Assembly (NCBI RefSeq): GCF_001428685.1
Contig: NZ_LMIK01000008.1
Location: forward strand, 110,730-174,729
Length of the DNA: 64,000 nucleotides
From: Lysobacter sp. Root76
Lineage (GTDB): Bacteria > Pseudomonadota > Gammaproteobacteria > Xanthomonadales > Xanthomonadaceae
Reading direction: 5' to 3'
Shown here: positions 16,888 through 26,410 of the stretch, piece after piece
Layout of the letters: each line of letters opens with the position of its first letter
Position numbering within the stretch: position 1 is the first letter of the stretch
The notes under the pieces: generated by a model
What the model was told of the DNA's origin: nothing
Seen by the model: only the letters and a program-made list of their open reading frames with translations
Databases searched by the model: none
Made by a program: the position numbers and the translations under genes

Positions 16888-18681
16888 TCACTTGTTGTCC
16901 ACCTGCAGCACCGCCAGGAACGCTTCCTGCGGGATCTCCACGCGTCCGACCTGCTTCATCCGTTTCTTGCCCTCTTTCTGCTTCTCGAGGAGCTTCTTCT
17001 TGCGGCTGATGTCGCCGCCGTAGCACTTGGCCAGCACGTTCTTGCGCATCGCCTTGACCGTGCTGCGAGCGATGATCTGCGAACCGACCGCGGCCTGGAT
17101 GGCGACGTCGAACATCTGCCGCGGGATCAGCTCGCGCATCTTCTCGGAGATTTCGCGGCCGCGGCGATCGGCATGGGCACGGTGGGTGATGATGCTGAGC
17201 GCGTCGACCTTGTCGCCGTTGATCAGCGTGTCCACGCGCACGAACGGACCGGCCTGGAAGCGCAGGAATTGGTAGTCCAGCGAGGCGTAGCCGCGCGAGA
17301 CCGACTTCAGGCGGTCGAAGAAGTCCAGCACCACCTCGGCCATCGGCAGCTCGTAGCTGATCTGGACCTGGTTGCCCATGTAGGTGATGCCGATCTGGCT
17401 GCCGCGCTTTTCCTCGCACAAGGTGATCACGTTGCCGACGTAGTCCGGCGGCGTGAGGATGTTGGCGCGGATGATCGGCTCGCGGATCTCGTCGATCAGG
17501 TTGACCTGGGGCAGCTTGGCCGGGTTGTCCAGCGGCATCGTGGTGCCGTCGGTCTTGAGCACTTCGTAGATCACCGTCGGCGCGGTGCTGATCAGGTTGA
17601 GATCGTACTCGCGCTCCAGGCGCTCCTGCACGATCTCCATGTGCAGCATGCCCAGGAAGCCGCAGCGGAAGCCGAAGCCCATGGCCTCGGAGCTTTCCGG
17701 CTCGAAGCGCAGCGCGGCGTCGTTGAGGCGCAGTTTTTCCAGCGCTTCGCGCAGGTCCGGGTAGTCCTCGGCATCGACCGGGAACAGGCCGGCGAACACG
17801 CGCGGCTGCATTTCCTGGAAGCCCGGCAGCGGCTTGGATGCCGGATCCGAGGCCAGGGTCAGGGTGTCGCCGACCGGCGCGCCGTGGACGTCCTTGATGC
17901 TGGCGTTGATCCAGCCCACTTCGCCGGCGCCCAGCTTGGGCAGCTCCTTGCGCTTGGGGGTGAACACGCCGACCTTGTCGACCAGGTGGGTGCGGCCGGT
18001 CGACATCACCAGGATCTTGCTGCCCGGCACGATCTCGCCTTGCATGACCCGCACCAGCGAGACCACGCCCAGGTAGTTGTCGAACCAGGAGTCGATGATC
18101 AGCGCCTGCAGCTTGTCGGTGTCGCGCGGCTTCGGCGGCGGAATGCGATGCACGATCGCTTCCAGCACGTCCTGCACGTTGAGGCCGGTCTTGGCGCTGA
18201 TCGCGACCGCGTCCTCGGCGTCGATGCCGATCACCGCTTCGATCTCGGCCTTGGCGCGCGCGATGTCGGCGGTGGGCAGGTCGATCTTGTTGAGCACCGG
18301 CACCACTTCCAGGCCCTGCTCGACCGCGGTGTAGCAGTTGGCGACCGACTGCGCTTCCACGCCCTGGGCGGCGTCGACCACCAGCAGCGCGCCTTCGCAG
18401 GCGGCCAGCGAGCGGCTGACTTCGTAGCTGAAGTCGACGTGGCCGGGGGTGTCGATGAAGTTGAGCTGGTAAACCAGGCCGTCCTTCGCCTTGTACGGCA
18501 GGGACACGGACTGCGCCTTGATGGTGATGCCGCGCTCGCGCTCGATCGGATTCGAATCGAGCACCTGCGCTTCCATCTCGCGCGCCTCCAGGCCTCCGCA
18601 GAGCTGGATGATGCGGTCGGCCAGGGTCGATTTGCCGTGGTCGACGTGAGCGATGATGGAGAAGTTTCTGATCTGCTGCAT
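16888..18681 (-). CDS. lepA: Elongation factor 4 (LepA)
   Basis: The protein is 597 residues from the ATG at 18681, matching family length. A GTG at 18702 has a GGA upstream and would add seven residues. The order is G domain ([18 protein letters not shown]), domain II, EF-G-like domains III and V ([23 protein letters not shown]), and the LepA-specific C-terminus ([20 protein letters not shown] to [17 protein letters not shown]). It is a ribosomal GTPase that back-translocates or assists initiation under stress. Confidence 0.97.
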   Translation of the reverse strand: MQQIRNFSIIAHVDHGKSTLADRIIQLCGGLEAREMEAQVLDSNPIERERGITIKAQSVSLPYKAKDGLVYQLNFIDTPGHVDFSYEVSRSLAACEGALLVVDAAQGVEAQSVANCYTAVEQGLEVVPVLNKIDLPTADIARAKAEIEAVIGIDAEDAVAISAKTGLNVQDVLEAIVHRIPPPKPRDTDKLQALIIDSWFDNYLGVVSLVRVMQGEIVPGSKILVMSTGRTHLVDKVGVFTPKRKELPKLGAGEVGWINASIKDVHGAPVGDTLTLASDPASKPLPGFQEMQPRVFAGLFPVDAEDYPDLREALEKLRLNDAALRFEPESSEAMGFGFRCGFLGMLHMEIVQERLEREYDLNLISTAPTVIYEVLKTDGTTMPLDNPAKLPQVNLIDEIREPIIRANILTPPDYVGNVITLCEEKRGSQIGITYMGNQVQISYELPMAEVVLDFFDRLKSVSRGYASLDYQFLRFQAGPFVRVDTLINGDKVDALSIITHRAHADRRGREISEKMRELIPRQMFDVAIQAAVGSQIIARSTVKAMRKNVLAKCYGGDISRKKKLLEKQKEGKKRMKQVGRVEIPQEAFLAVLQVDNK

Positions 18682-18755
18682 GCGGGACGGCGCGAGGCTC
18701 ACCGGTTCCAGAGAGTTAACGGGAGATTATCGCATACCCCGCAGCGCCCACGTCC

Positions 18756-18780
18756 CGCGCCCGCCACGAGGGCGGGCGCG
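18756..18780 (-). terminator. Strong hairpin between the degP-like gene and lepA
   Basis: A 9-bp perfect GC stem (gcgcccgcc / ggcgggcgc, loop acgag), extended by flanking ccca/tggg pairing. No T run follows on the minus strand, so it may attenuate, terminate with Rho or protect mRNA ends rather than act alone. Confidence 0.4.
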
Positions 18781-18790
18781 TGGGTCGGCC

Positions 18791-20299
18791 TCAACCGGCC
18801 TTGGCCTCGGCCGTGACCGCGATGAACTGGGTCGCGGCGCCGCGCCGCACCAGCAGCATCACGGTGTCGCCGGGGCGCACCTTGGCCAGTTCGCGGTTCA
18901 AGGCCGAGGCGCTGCCGACCGAGTTGCGGCCGACCGAGAGCACCACGTCGCGCGGACGCAGACCGGCCTCGCCGGCCACGTCGCCCGGCGCCTGCACCAG
19001 CACGCCCTCGCCGGCCTTCAGGCCCAGGCGCTGGCGCACGGCCGGGGTCAGGTCCTGGCCCACCAGGCCCAGCGGGTTGCTGCCGGGGGCGCCCGCGGGG
19101 GCGTCTTCGTCGTCGTTGGCGGCCGGGCCCGGGGCGCCGGCGACCTGGGCGTCGAGCGCGCCCAGCACCACCGTTTCGGTGAGGGTCTTGCCACCGCGGT
19201 TGATCTCCAGCTTGACCTTGGCCCCCGGCGCCAGCGCGCCGATCAGCGGCGGCAGGTCGCTGGACATGTTCACCGGCCGGTCGTTGACCGCCAGGATCAC
19301 GTCGCCGAGCTGGAGCCCGGCCTTTTCGGCGGCGCCGCCGGCCTGGACGCTGTTGACCAGGGCGCCGCGGGTATCGGTCAGGCCCAGGCCCTTGGCGCTC
19401 TCCGCGGTGATGGTCTGCACACCGACCCCGAGCAGGCCGCGCTGGACCTTGCCGGTCGCGCGCAGCTGTTCGGCCGAATTCATCGCCACGTCGATCGGGA
19501 TCGCGAAGCTCACGCCCATGTAGCCGCCGGAATTCGAGAAGATCTGCGAATTGATGCCGACCACCTCGCCGCTGGTGTTGAGCAGCGGGCCGCCGGAATT
19601 GCCCTGGTTGATCGCGACGTCGGTCTGGATGAAGGGCACGTACTGCTGATCGGCGTAGGGATTGCTGCGCCCGACCGCGCTGACGATGCCGGCGGTGACC
19701 GAATGGTCGAGGCCGAACGGCGAACCGATCGCGATCACCCACTGCCCGGGCTTGGTCAGGCTGGCGTTGGCCAGGCGCAGGAACGGCAGGCTCTTGGCGT
19801 CGATCTTGAGCAGGGCGACGTCGGACTGTTCGTCGCTGCCGATCACCTTGGCGGTGAACTCGCGCCGGTCGGACAAGGTGATCTTGACCGTGTCGGCGCC
19901 GTCGACGACATGGTGGTTGGTCAGCACGTAGCCGTCCTGCGAGATCAGGAAGCCGGTGCCCAGCGAATTGCCGCCGCCGCGCGGACCGCGCGGAGCCTGC
20001 GGACCGCCGGGCATGTCGGGGCCGAAGAAGCGCCGGAAGATTTCCGGGATCTCGTCTTCGTTGGGCATCTGGGTACGGCTGGCGCGACGCGGCGCGATCT
20101 CGGCGCGCACGTTGACCACGGCCGGGCCGACTCGCTGCACCAGGGCGGTGAAATCGGGCAGGCCGCTGACCAGCGGCGCGGCCGGAGTCGCAACCGGCGG
20201 TGGCGCGATCGGGGTGGACGGCGTCTGCGCGGTGCAGGCGACCGGCAGCACGGCGGCCAGGGCGCTGGCCAGGGCGATAGAGCGAAGCGGACGAGTCAT
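18791..20299 (-). CDS. degP: Periplasmic serine endoprotease of the DegP/MucD type
   Basis: The protein has 502 residues. A signal sequence ends in LPVAC (Cys22), so it may be lipidated. The trypsin-like domain has His130 (LTNHHVVDG), Asp160 (SDVALLKID) and Ser235 (NQGNSGGPL). Two PDZ domains follow at about 300-390 and 410-495. An acidic/Pro-Gly-rich insert (about 75-110) precedes the catalytic core. It degrades or refolds misfolded envelope proteins. The order rpoE, anti-sigma, protease on one strand is the classic algU-mucA-mucD arrangement, minus the mucB (rseB)-like gene. The C-terminal PDZ part is standard for the Do family. Confidence 0.95.
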   Translation of the reverse strand: MTRPLRSIALASALAAVLPVACTAQTPSTPIAPPPVATPAAPLVSGLPDFTALVQRVGPAVVNVRAEIAPRRASRTQMPNEDEIPEIFRRFFGPDMPGGPQAPRGPRGGGNSLGTGFLISQDGYVLTNHHVVDGADTVKITLSDRREFTAKVIGSDEQSDVALLKIDAKSLPFLRLANASLTKPGQWVIAIGSPFGLDHSVTAGIVSAVGRSNPYADQQYVPFIQTDVAINQGNSGGPLLNTSGEVVGINSQIFSNSGGYMGVSFAIPIDVAMNSAEQLRATGKVQRGLLGVGVQTITAESAKGLGLTDTRGALVNSVQAGGAAEKAGLQLGDVILAVNDRPVNMSSDLPPLIGALAPGAKVKLEINRGGKTLTETVVLGALDAQVAGAPGPAANDDEDAPAGAPGSNPLGLVGQDLTPAVRQRLGLKAGEGVLVQAPGDVAGEAGLRPRDVVLSVGRNSVGSASALNRELAKVRPGDTVMLLVRRGAATQFIAVTAEAKAG

Positions 20300-20422
20300 G
20301 GATTCGGCCTCGGGGGTTGCAGTGGGTTGGCCGCGCGGCCGCCGGGCCGCGCGTGATCGGAGAAACAGGGGGCGGGACGCCGGATCGTCACGTACTGCGT
20401 CGTCCGGCGTCGCACGCGCCGC

Positions 20423-21301
20423 TTAGGGCTGCGGCATCCGGCCTTCGGCATCGGGCGACGGAGTCGTCGGCGCCGGTGGCGCGGTCGCGGCTTCGGTCGT
20501 GGCGGGCTCGAACGGGTAGAACGAGCGCGCGCTGGCGCTGCTGCTGCCGTAGCTGGCGGTGAAGCCGCCGGTCGCCGGGTAGTTCGGCAGCACCGCGCGC
20601 GGCCACGGCCGGCTTGCGGTTTCGCTGTGCTGGGGACGGAACGGGTTGGCCGTGGCGCTGCCGGCATTGGCGCTGGCGACCTCGGTCGCCGGCGTGGCGG
20701 CCGCGGCGACAGCCTGGGTCTGGCGGCGCGGCGCGCGCAGGGCGGCGCGCTGGCTCTGGCCGCGCGAATTGCGGCGGTCGGCGATGCGGCGCGGCACTTC
20801 GGCCACCGCGACGGCGGCGGCGAGGCCGGCGGCCTGCTGATCGGGCGCTTGTCGACCCGGAGCCTGCGGCGTGGCCGGTGCCTGGTCCGCGCTGGCGACC
20901 TGGGTCTGCGGCGCTGCGGCATCGGGCGCGGCGTCGTTGGAGAACGGACGCGCGACGAACAGCGCCGCCACTGCGACCGAAGCGGCCAGGGCGCCGCCGA
21001 TCCAGCCGCGGCGGTTGCCGGGCGCGCTCACCGGTGCCGCGGCCTGGGCGGTAGCGGCTTCGGCGGCGATCGCCGCGGCGACACGGTCGGCGAAATCCGG
21101 CGCGGCGATGCCGGCGGCCTGGCCGCGCAGGGCGTCGCCGCACAGCTGCCAGCTGCCGCAGGCGCGGCGCCATTGGGCGTCGTGGCTGAGGCGCTTGAGG
21201 GCGAAACGGGCGGCGTCGGCATCGAGCTCGCCGTCGAACAGCGCGCTCAGGGCCTCGCGGCCGTTGGGGTCGTGCTCGTCAATGGAAGGAATCGACGTCA
21301 T
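20423..21301 (-). CDS. rseA: Anti-sigma-E factor (RseA/MucA type)
   Basis: The protein has 292 residues. The N-terminal sigma-binding domain (about 15-75) reads REALSALFDGELDADAARFALKRL, with WQLCGDALRG matching RseA/MucA. One transmembrane helix at about 101-117 (GGALAASVAVAALFVA) anchors it in the inner membrane. The periplasmic part is long, low in complexity and Ala/Gln/Arg-rich. It has no RseB-binding features that I recognise, and no rseB gene follows. It starts one base after the rpoE stop, so translation is coupled. It should hold RpoE inactive until cleaved during envelope stress. Confidence 0.85.
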   Translation of the reverse strand: MTSIPSIDEHDPNGREALSALFDGELDADAARFALKRLSHDAQWRRACGSWQLCGDALRGQAAGIAAPDFADRVAAAIAAEAATAQAAAPVSAPGNRRGWIGGALAASVAVAALFVARPFSNDAAPDAAAPQTQVASADQAPATPQAPGRQAPDQQAAGLAAAVAVAEVPRRIADRRNSRGQSQRAALRAPRRQTQAVAAAATPATEVASANAGSATANPFRPQHSETASRPWPRAVLPNYPATGGFTASYGSSSASARSFYPFEPATTEAATAPPAPTTPSPDAEGRMPQP

Positions 21302-21302
21302 A

Positions 21303-21905
21303 TCAGTGGGCGCGCTCGCGGGTGTCTTGGTTGTCCAGCAGGGGCCGCAACTCGACGTCGATGGCCTCGCGGGCGCGGAAGATCCGCGAACGCACGGTGC
21401 CGATCGGGCAGCCCATCTTCTGCGCGATTTCCTCGTAGCTCAGGCCGTCCACCTCGCGCAGGGTGATCGCGGCCCGCAGTTCCTCCGGCAGGGATTCGAC
21501 CGCGCGCATCACCGTGCGTTCGATTTCCTGGCGCAGCAACTCGTGTTCCGGGGTGTCGCTGTCGCGCAGACGGATGCCGGTCTCGAACTGTTCGGCATCG
21601 CCGGCGTCGATGTCGTCGGTCGGCGGTCGGCGGTTCTGGGCGACGAGGTAATTCTTGGCGGTGTTCACGGCGATCCGATGCAACCACGTATAGAACTGCG
21701 CATCGCCCCGGAAATTCGGCAACGCGCGGTAAGCGCGAAGGAAGGTTTCCTGGGCGACGTCCTGGCATTCGCTCCAGTCGGGTATGTAGCGCCCGATCAG
21801 CGCGGTGATCCGGTGCTGGTACTTGCGCACCAGGGCATCGAACGCCGTGCTATCGCCACGCTGGACACGCCTGACCAGCTCTTGGTCCAACTCATTCTCG
21901 GCCAT
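21303..21905 (-). CDS. rpoE: RNA polymerase sigma-E factor (RpoE/AlgU)
   Basis: This 200-residue ECF sigma factor has region 2 with DVAQETFLRAYRALPNFRG and FYTWLHRIAVNTAKNYL, and region 4 with LPEELRAAITLREVDGLSYEEIAQKMGCPIGTVRSRIFRARE. It directs envelope-stress transcription. It is first in a run with its anti-sigma factor and a DegP-type protease. A candidate self-recognised promoter lies 42-68 bases upstream (21947-21973). Confidence 0.97.
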   Translation of the reverse strand: MAENELDQELVRRVQRGDSTAFDALVRKYQHRITALIGRYIPDWSECQDVAQETFLRAYRALPNFRGDAQFYTWLHRIAVNTAKNYLVAQNRRPPTDDIDAGDAEQFETGIRLRDSDTPEHELLRQEIERTVMRAVESLPEELRAAITLREVDGLSYEEIAQKMGCPIGTVRSRIFRAREAIDVELRPLLDNQDTRERAH

Positions 21906-21946
21906 GCCGCGCCGGCACTCCTGTCAGCTCGGCCGTGGCCGAACAA

Positions 21947-21973
21947 TGGGACAACCCTGTCGGGAGAAAGTTC
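21947..21973 (-). promoter_or_regulatory. Candidate sigma-E autoregulatory promoter of rpoE
   Basis: On the minus strand there is GAACTT, 15 bases, then GTCCCA. This fits the ECF/RpoE pattern GGAACTT-N15-16-GTCnnA known for this sigma group, apart from one G missing at the first position. Autoregulation is the rule for rpoE operons. Confidence 0.6.
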
Positions 21974-22141
21974 AATCACGATCATAAATGGGGCCGGGCC
22001 TGCGCCGGCGCAACTCCCAAGGGTCACGCCGCGACGCGGGCGACGCCGTCAAAACCGGGACCTGGGTCGCGCCGATTTGACGGCGACGAAACATCCTCGT
22101 GATGATAGCGGGATATCCATACCTGAACGGATGGTGCAGTC

Positions 22142-24193
22142 ATGATGGCTGGCCTCGACGGACTTCGCTTCCAACATTGGCAGACCCAGCTGCGGGAGGA
22201 CGGCGTCCTGCTGCTGTCGTTCGACCGCGCCGGCTCGTCGGTCAATACCTTCGGACAGGACGTCCTGATCGAGCTCGACGCGTTGCTGGAGCGGCTGGCG
22301 CTGGATCCGCCCAAGGGCGTGGTGCTGCGTTCGGCCAAGGCCTCGGGCTTCATCGCCGGCGCCGACATCAAGGAATTCCAGACCTTCGACGAGAAGGGCA
22401 CGGTCGGCGACGCGATCCGGCGCGGCCAGCAGGTGTTCCAGCGCCTGGCCGAACTGCCCTGCCCCACGGTCGCCGCGATCCACGGCTTCTGCATGGGCGG
22501 CGGCACCGAGATCGCGCTGGCCTGCCGCTACCGCGTCGCCAGCGGCGATCCCTCCACCCGCATCGGCCTGCCGGAAGTGAAGCTGGGCATCTACCCCGGC
22601 TGGGGCGGCAGCGTGCGCCTGCCGCCGCTGGTCGGCGCGCCGGCGGCGTTCGACATGATGCTGACCGGACGCGCCCTGTCGGCCTCGAACGCGCGCGCGA
22701 TCGGCCTGGTCGACAAGGTGGTCGAAGCGCCGCTGCTGATCGACGCCGCGGTCGCGCTGGCGCTCAAGGGCACCCAGCGCCCGTTCAAGCAGCGCTTCAT
22801 GGGCTGGCTCACCAACAGCTGGCTGGCGCGCAAGATCCTGCCCGGCATGCTGACCAAGCAGGTCGCGCGCAAGGCACGCAAAGAGCACTACCCGGCTCCG
22901 TATGCGCTGATCAACACCTGGGCGCGCAGCGGCGGCGGCGTGCAGGCGCGCCTGGCGGCCGAGCGCAAGTCGGTGGTCAAGCTGGCCTCGACTCCGACCG
23001 CGCGCAACCTGATCCGGGTGTTCTTCCTGCAGGAGCGGCTCAAGGGCCAGGGCGGCAAGGATCACGGAATCCAACGCGTGCACGTGGTCGGCGCCGGCGT
23101 GATGGGCGGCGACATCGCGGCCTGGTCGGCTTACAAGGGCTTCGAAGTCACCCTCAGCGACCGCGAGCAGCGTTTCATCGACGGCGCCCTGACCCGCGCC
23201 CAGGAACTGTTCGCCAAGCGCGTCAAGGACGAGAGCAAGCGTCCGGCGGTGGCCGCGCGCTTGAAGGGCGACCTCGCCGGCGACGGCGCGGCCCAGGCCG
23301 ACCTGGTGATCGAGGCGATCATCGAGAAGCCCGAAGCCAAGCGCGAGCTCTACGACCAGGTCGAGCCGAAGATGAAGCCCGACGCGCTGCTGACCACCAA
23401 CACCTCGTCGATTCCGCTGGTCGAGCTGCGCGATCACATCCGCCGTCCGGCCCAGTTCGGCGGCCTGCACTATTTCAATCCGGTGGCGCTGATGCCGCTG
23501 GTCGAGATCATCCGCCACGACGCCATGGCGGCGGAGACCGAGCAGCGCCTGGCCGCGTTCTGCAAGGCCATCGACAAGCTCCCCGTGCCGGTCGCGGGCA
23601 CGCCGGGGTTCCTGGTCAACCGGGTGCTGTTCCCGTACATGCTGGAAGCGGCGACCGCGTTCGCCGAAGGCATTCCGGGCCCGGCGATCGACAAGGTCGC
23701 GGTGAAGTTCGGCATGCCGATGGGCCCGATCGAACTGATCGACACCGTCGGCCTGGACGTGGCCGCGGGCGTGGGCGCGGAGCTGGCGCCGTTCCTGGGC
23801 CTGAGCGTGCCGGCGGCGCTGAGCGGCGTGGAGCCGAACAAGCGCGGCAAGAAGGACGGCCAGGGCCTGTACAAGTGGGAAAACGGCCGCGCCCGGAAGC
23901 CGGAACTGCCCAAGGACTACCAGACCCCGTCGGACCTGGAAGATCGCCTGATCCTGCCGCTGGTCAACGAAGCGGTGGCCTGCCTGCACGACGGCGTGGT
24001 GAGCGACGCCGACCTGCTCGATGCCGGCGTGATCTTCGGCACCGGCTTCGCCCCGTTCCGCGGCGGCCCGATCCAGTACGTGCGCGAAACCGGCGCCGAT
24101 GCGCTGCTGGAACGCCTGAAGACCCTGCACGCGCGCTACGGCGACCGTTTCGCGCCGCGACCGGGTTGGGATTCGCCGGCGCTGCGTCCCTGA
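22142..24193 (+). CDS. fadJ: Fused enoyl-CoA hydratase / 3-hydroxyacyl-CoA dehydrogenase
   Basis: The protein has 683 residues. The crotonase domain (about 1-200) has the CoA/oxyanion motif SGFIAGADIKEF and CMGGGTEIALACRYR, with the catalytic Glu in GLPEVKLGIYPGWGG. The dehydrogenase has the NAD site HVVGAGVMGGDIA (about 317), the HFNP-equivalent HYFNPVALMPLVEI (about 443), and the C-terminal domain ending GTGFAPFRGGPIQY. It performs two steps of fatty-acid beta-oxidation. A thiolase subunit is not adjacent. Length is slightly below FadB/FadJ (about 715). The fadB/fadJ choice is uncertain. The ATG at 22142 is followed by a second ATG. Confidence 0.9.
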   Translation: MMAGLDGLRFQHWQTQLREDGVLLLSFDRAGSSVNTFGQDVLIELDALLERLALDPPKGVVLRSAKASGFIAGADIKEFQTFDEKGTVGDAIRRGQQVFQRLAELPCPTVAAIHGFCMGGGTEIALACRYRVASGDPSTRIGLPEVKLGIYPGWGGSVRLPPLVGAPAAFDMMLTGRALSASNARAIGLVDKVVEAPLLIDAAVALALKGTQRPFKQRFMGWLTNSWLARKILPGMLTKQVARKARKEHYPAPYALINTWARSGGGVQARLAAERKSVVKLASTPTARNLIRVFFLQERLKGQGGKDHGIQRVHVVGAGVMGGDIAAWSAYKGFEVTLSDREQRFIDGALTRAQELFAKRVKDESKRPAVAARLKGDLAGDGAAQADLVIEAIIEKPEAKRELYDQVEPKMKPDALLTTNTSSIPLVELRDHIRRPAQFGGLHYFNPVALMPLVEIIRHDAMAAETEQRLAAFCKAIDKLPVPVAGTPGFLVNRVLFPYMLEAATAFAEGIPGPAIDKVAVKFGMPMGPIELIDTVGLDVAAGVGAELAPFLGLSVPAALSGVEPNKRGKKDGQGLYKWENGRARKPELPKDYQTPSDLEDRLILPLVNEAVACLHDGVVSDADLLDAGVIFGTGFAPFRGGPIQYVRETGADALLERLKTLHARYGDRFAPRPGWDSPALRP

Positions 24194-24246
24194 GACGCCG
24201 TGGAGCGCGGTGATGACCGCACCGTCGCGGCGCTTCGCGCGCTCGC

Positions 24247-24283
24247 GATGGTGCGGTTCGCCTTCGGCTTAGCGCAGCCTGCG
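24247..24283 (-). repeat. Palindromic repeat, family B
   Basis: The plus strand reads gatggtgcggttcgccttcg continuing gcttagcgcagcctgcg. Its reverse complement matches the element at 57936-57970. It lies in the gap after the beta-oxidation gene. Confidence 0.65.
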
Positions 24284-24319
24284 ATCGACGCGCGTCGGGT
24301 GCTTCCCGACTCAGAAGCA

Positions 24320-24341
24320 TCGCGGCTTACGCCGCTCCCAC
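24320..24341 (-). repeat. Palindromic repeat, family A
   Basis: The sequence cgcggcttacgccgctccca is the reverse orientation of the copy at 11599 and identical in core to the arm at 44054. It lies in the convergent gap between the beta-oxidation gene and pilZ. Confidence 0.75.
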
Positions 24342-24438
24342 AGAAGGCAGCGGCGCCGTAGGTTGCGGTAACGATTGCGCCGTCGCGGGTTCGGACCGGA
24401 CTTGGGGAAGCACCCAAAGCGGGCCGCGATGCGGCGGC

Positions 24439-24804
24439 TTACATCGTATGCGTGGCGCGATCCGCGGTCAGCGAGCCGGCCAGCAGCGCCTCGATCTTGC
24501 CCTTCACCGCATCGCCCTCGGCGGTTTCGGCGAACTGCACGCCGATGCCGGCCGGGCGATTGCCCTGGGCGCCGGTCGGGGTGACCCAGACCACCTTGCC
24601 GGCGACCGGCAGGCGCTCGGTGGATTCGGGCAGGGTCAACAGCAGGAACACCTCGTCGCCGAGGAAATACCGCTTGGGCGTGGCCACGAAGATGCCGCCG
24701 TATTTCAGGAACGGCATGTAGGCGCCATACAGCGCCGCCTTGTCCTTGATCGCCAAGGACAGAATGCCCTGCCTGGCTGCACCCGCGCCTGCCGCTCCGC
24801 TCAT
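24439..24804 (-). CDS. pilZ: PilZ-domain protein
   Basis: This 121-residue protein is preceded by GGAGG nine bases before the ATG at 24804. It contains a single PilZ domain (GILSLAIKDKAALYGAYMPFLKYGGIFV; EVFLLLTLPESTERLPVAGKVVWVTP; RPAGIGVQF). As in the Xanthomonas PilZ encoded after holB, the RxxxR and (D/N)xSxxG motifs of c-di-GMP binders are not obvious. It therefore more likely acts through protein contacts (FimX/PilB) in type IV pilus assembly than by binding c-di-GMP. That role is inferred from the orthologue. It is the last gene of the fab-pab-tmk-holB run. Confidence 0.88.
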   Translation of the reverse strand: MSGAAGAGAARQGILSLAIKDKAALYGAYMPFLKYGGIFVATPKRYFLGDEVFLLLTLPESTERLPVAGKVVWVTPTGAQGNRPAGIGVQFAETAEGDAVKGKIEALLAGSLTADRATHTM

Positions 24805-25775
24805 CCCCGATGTCCTCCGGCGGCTCGCGCGCCATCGCCGGCGCGCCAAGCCATCAACAATTCGACCACTGCAAGGTCCGCGCGCACCGTCGTCCGCAAC
24901 AGATCGCGGGTGCGATTGGCGCGATCGAACCAAGTCGCCAGACTGCGCGTTCGCACCGGGTCGGTCAAGCCGGAAGCCTCGGCCAGGGCGAGATCGGCGG
25001 CGTGGCGCAGACGCAGCGCAGCGTGTTCGTCGCCGACCCAGCGTTGGGCGATTTCCGACGGCGAAGCGTCGCCGCGCGCGAGCTTGGCCAGATCGCCGGC
25101 GACGTCGCGGCGCAGCTTCAGACCGTCGCCCTGCAGCCATTCGTGGGCGAGCCCGGGATGGCCGCGCGCGGCCTCCAGCGCCTCGCGCGCCGCGGTTTCG
25201 GCGTGGCCGGCCGCCTTGAGCCAGGCCAGCGCCTCATCCTGCGGCGGCAGGCGGAATTCCAGGCGCTGGCAACGGCTGCGGATGGTCGCGCTCAGGCGCA
25301 GCGGATGCGCGCTGATCAGCCACAGGTAGCGGCCCGGCACCGGTTCTTCCAGCGTCTTCAGCAGCGCATTGCCGGCCGCGTGGTTGATCGCATCGGCCGG
25401 GTCCAGGATCGCCACCTGGGCGCCGCCGTACTGCGGCGTCAACGCCAGGCGCTCGGACAGGTTGCGGATCTGCTCGATCACGATCTCGGTGCGCAGCCGC
25501 GTGCCTTCCTTGTTCGGGATGAAGGACACGGTCTGGAAATCCGGATGGGTGCCCGCCGCGTACAGCAGGCAGCCGCGGCAGTGCCCGCAAGGCTCGCCGT
25601 CGGCGCCGCGATCGCGGCACAGCAGACGCCGCGCGAGGCGCTCGGCGACCGCGCGCTTGCCCAACTGCGGCGGGCCGCAGAACAGCAGGCCGTGGCCGAG
25701 ACGGCCGGCATCGAGCGCGGCGGTGGCCTGCTCGTAGACGCGGCGCTGCCAGGGCGCGAACGCCGGCGCGCTCAC
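24801..25775 (-). CDS. holB: DNA polymerase III subunit delta'
   Basis: The protein is 324 residues from a GTG at 25775, the GTGA overlap with the tmk stop. It is an AAA+ clamp-loader subunit: a modified Walker A (CGPPQLGKRA, about 34-43), zinc-site cysteines (CRDRGADGEPCGHCRGC, about 53-69) and the SRC motif (IRSRCQRLEF). It forms the clamp loader with DnaX and delta. Its end overlaps the pilZ start by four bases. Confidence 0.95.
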   Translation of the reverse strand: MSAPAFAPWQRRVYEQATAALDAGRLGHGLLFCGPPQLGKRAVAERLARRLLCRDRGADGEPCGHCRGCLLYAAGTHPDFQTVSFIPNKEGTRLRTEIVIEQIRNLSERLALTPQYGGAQVAILDPADAINHAAGNALLKTLEEPVPGRYLWLISAHPLRLSATIRSRCQRLEFRLPPQDEALAWLKAAGHAETAAREALEAARGHPGLAHEWLQGDGLKLRRDVAGDLAKLARGDASPSEIAQRWVGDEHAALRLRHAADLALAEASGLTDPVRTRSLATWFDRANRTRDLLRTTVRADLAVVELLMAWRAGDGARAAGGHRG

Positions 25776-26410
25776 GACTGCGCCTCGATCAGCTGCCGCA
25801 GGCGCGCCACCGCCTGCGCGGCGACGACATCCGCGGGCTGGCTCGCATCGATGACATGGAAGCGATGCGGCTGCGACTGCGCGCGCGCGCGATAACCGCT
25901 GCGCACGCGTTCGAAGAAATCCTCGCGCTCGGCTTCGATGCGGTCGGCGGCGCCGCGTCCGCGCACGCGCTGCAGACCGATCGCGACCGGCACGTCCAGC
26001 AACAGGGTCAGCGCGGGCTCGATTCCGACCACGCGCCGTTCCAGTTCGGCGATGAACAGCGGGTCCAGACCGCGGCCCTCGCCCTGGTAGGCGTAGCTGG
26101 CGTCGGTGAAACGGTCGCTGATCACCCAGGCGCCGCGGCGCAGCGCCGGCAGCAGGGTTTCGCTGACGTGCTGGGCGCGGCCGGCGAACACCAGCAGCAG
26201 CTCGGCTTCGGGCGTCGCCGGTTCGTGGTGGGTGTCGAGCAGCAAGCCGCGGATCTGTTCGGCCAGGGGCGTGCCGCCGGGTTCGCGCGTGCACACCACT
26301 TCGGCGCCGCTGGCCTGCAAGGCATCGCGCAGCGCCGCCAGCACCGTGGACTTGCCGGCGCCCTCGCCGCCTTCCAGGGTGATCAGGCGCGGCTGGACCT
26401 GCAGGCTCAT
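25772..26410 (-). CDS. tmk: Thymidylate kinase
   Basis: The protein has 212 residues. The P-loop GGEGAGKST is at 14-22, the DR motif in SDRFTDASYAYQGEGRG (about 97-112) and the LID region later (GRGAADRIEAE). It phosphorylates dTMP to dTDP. The ATG overlaps the mltG stop (ATGA) and its stop overlaps the holB GTG. Confidence 0.97.
   Translation of the reverse strand: MSLQVQPRLITLEGGEGAGKSTVLAALRDALQASGAEVVCTREPGGTPLAEQIRGLLLDTHHEPATPEAELLLVFAGRAQHVSETLLPALRRGAWVISDRFTDASYAYQGEGRGLDPLFIAELERRVVGIEPALTLLLDVPVAIGLQRVRGRGAADRIEAEREDFFERVRSGYRARAQSQPHRFHVIDASQPADVVAAQAVARLRQLIEAQS

Noticed and set aside
16798-18816. 672-codon frame antisense to lepA
   Set aside because: A reading-frame shadow of a highly conserved gene; its His/Asp/Gln-rich composition is typical of the complementary frame in GC-rich DNA.
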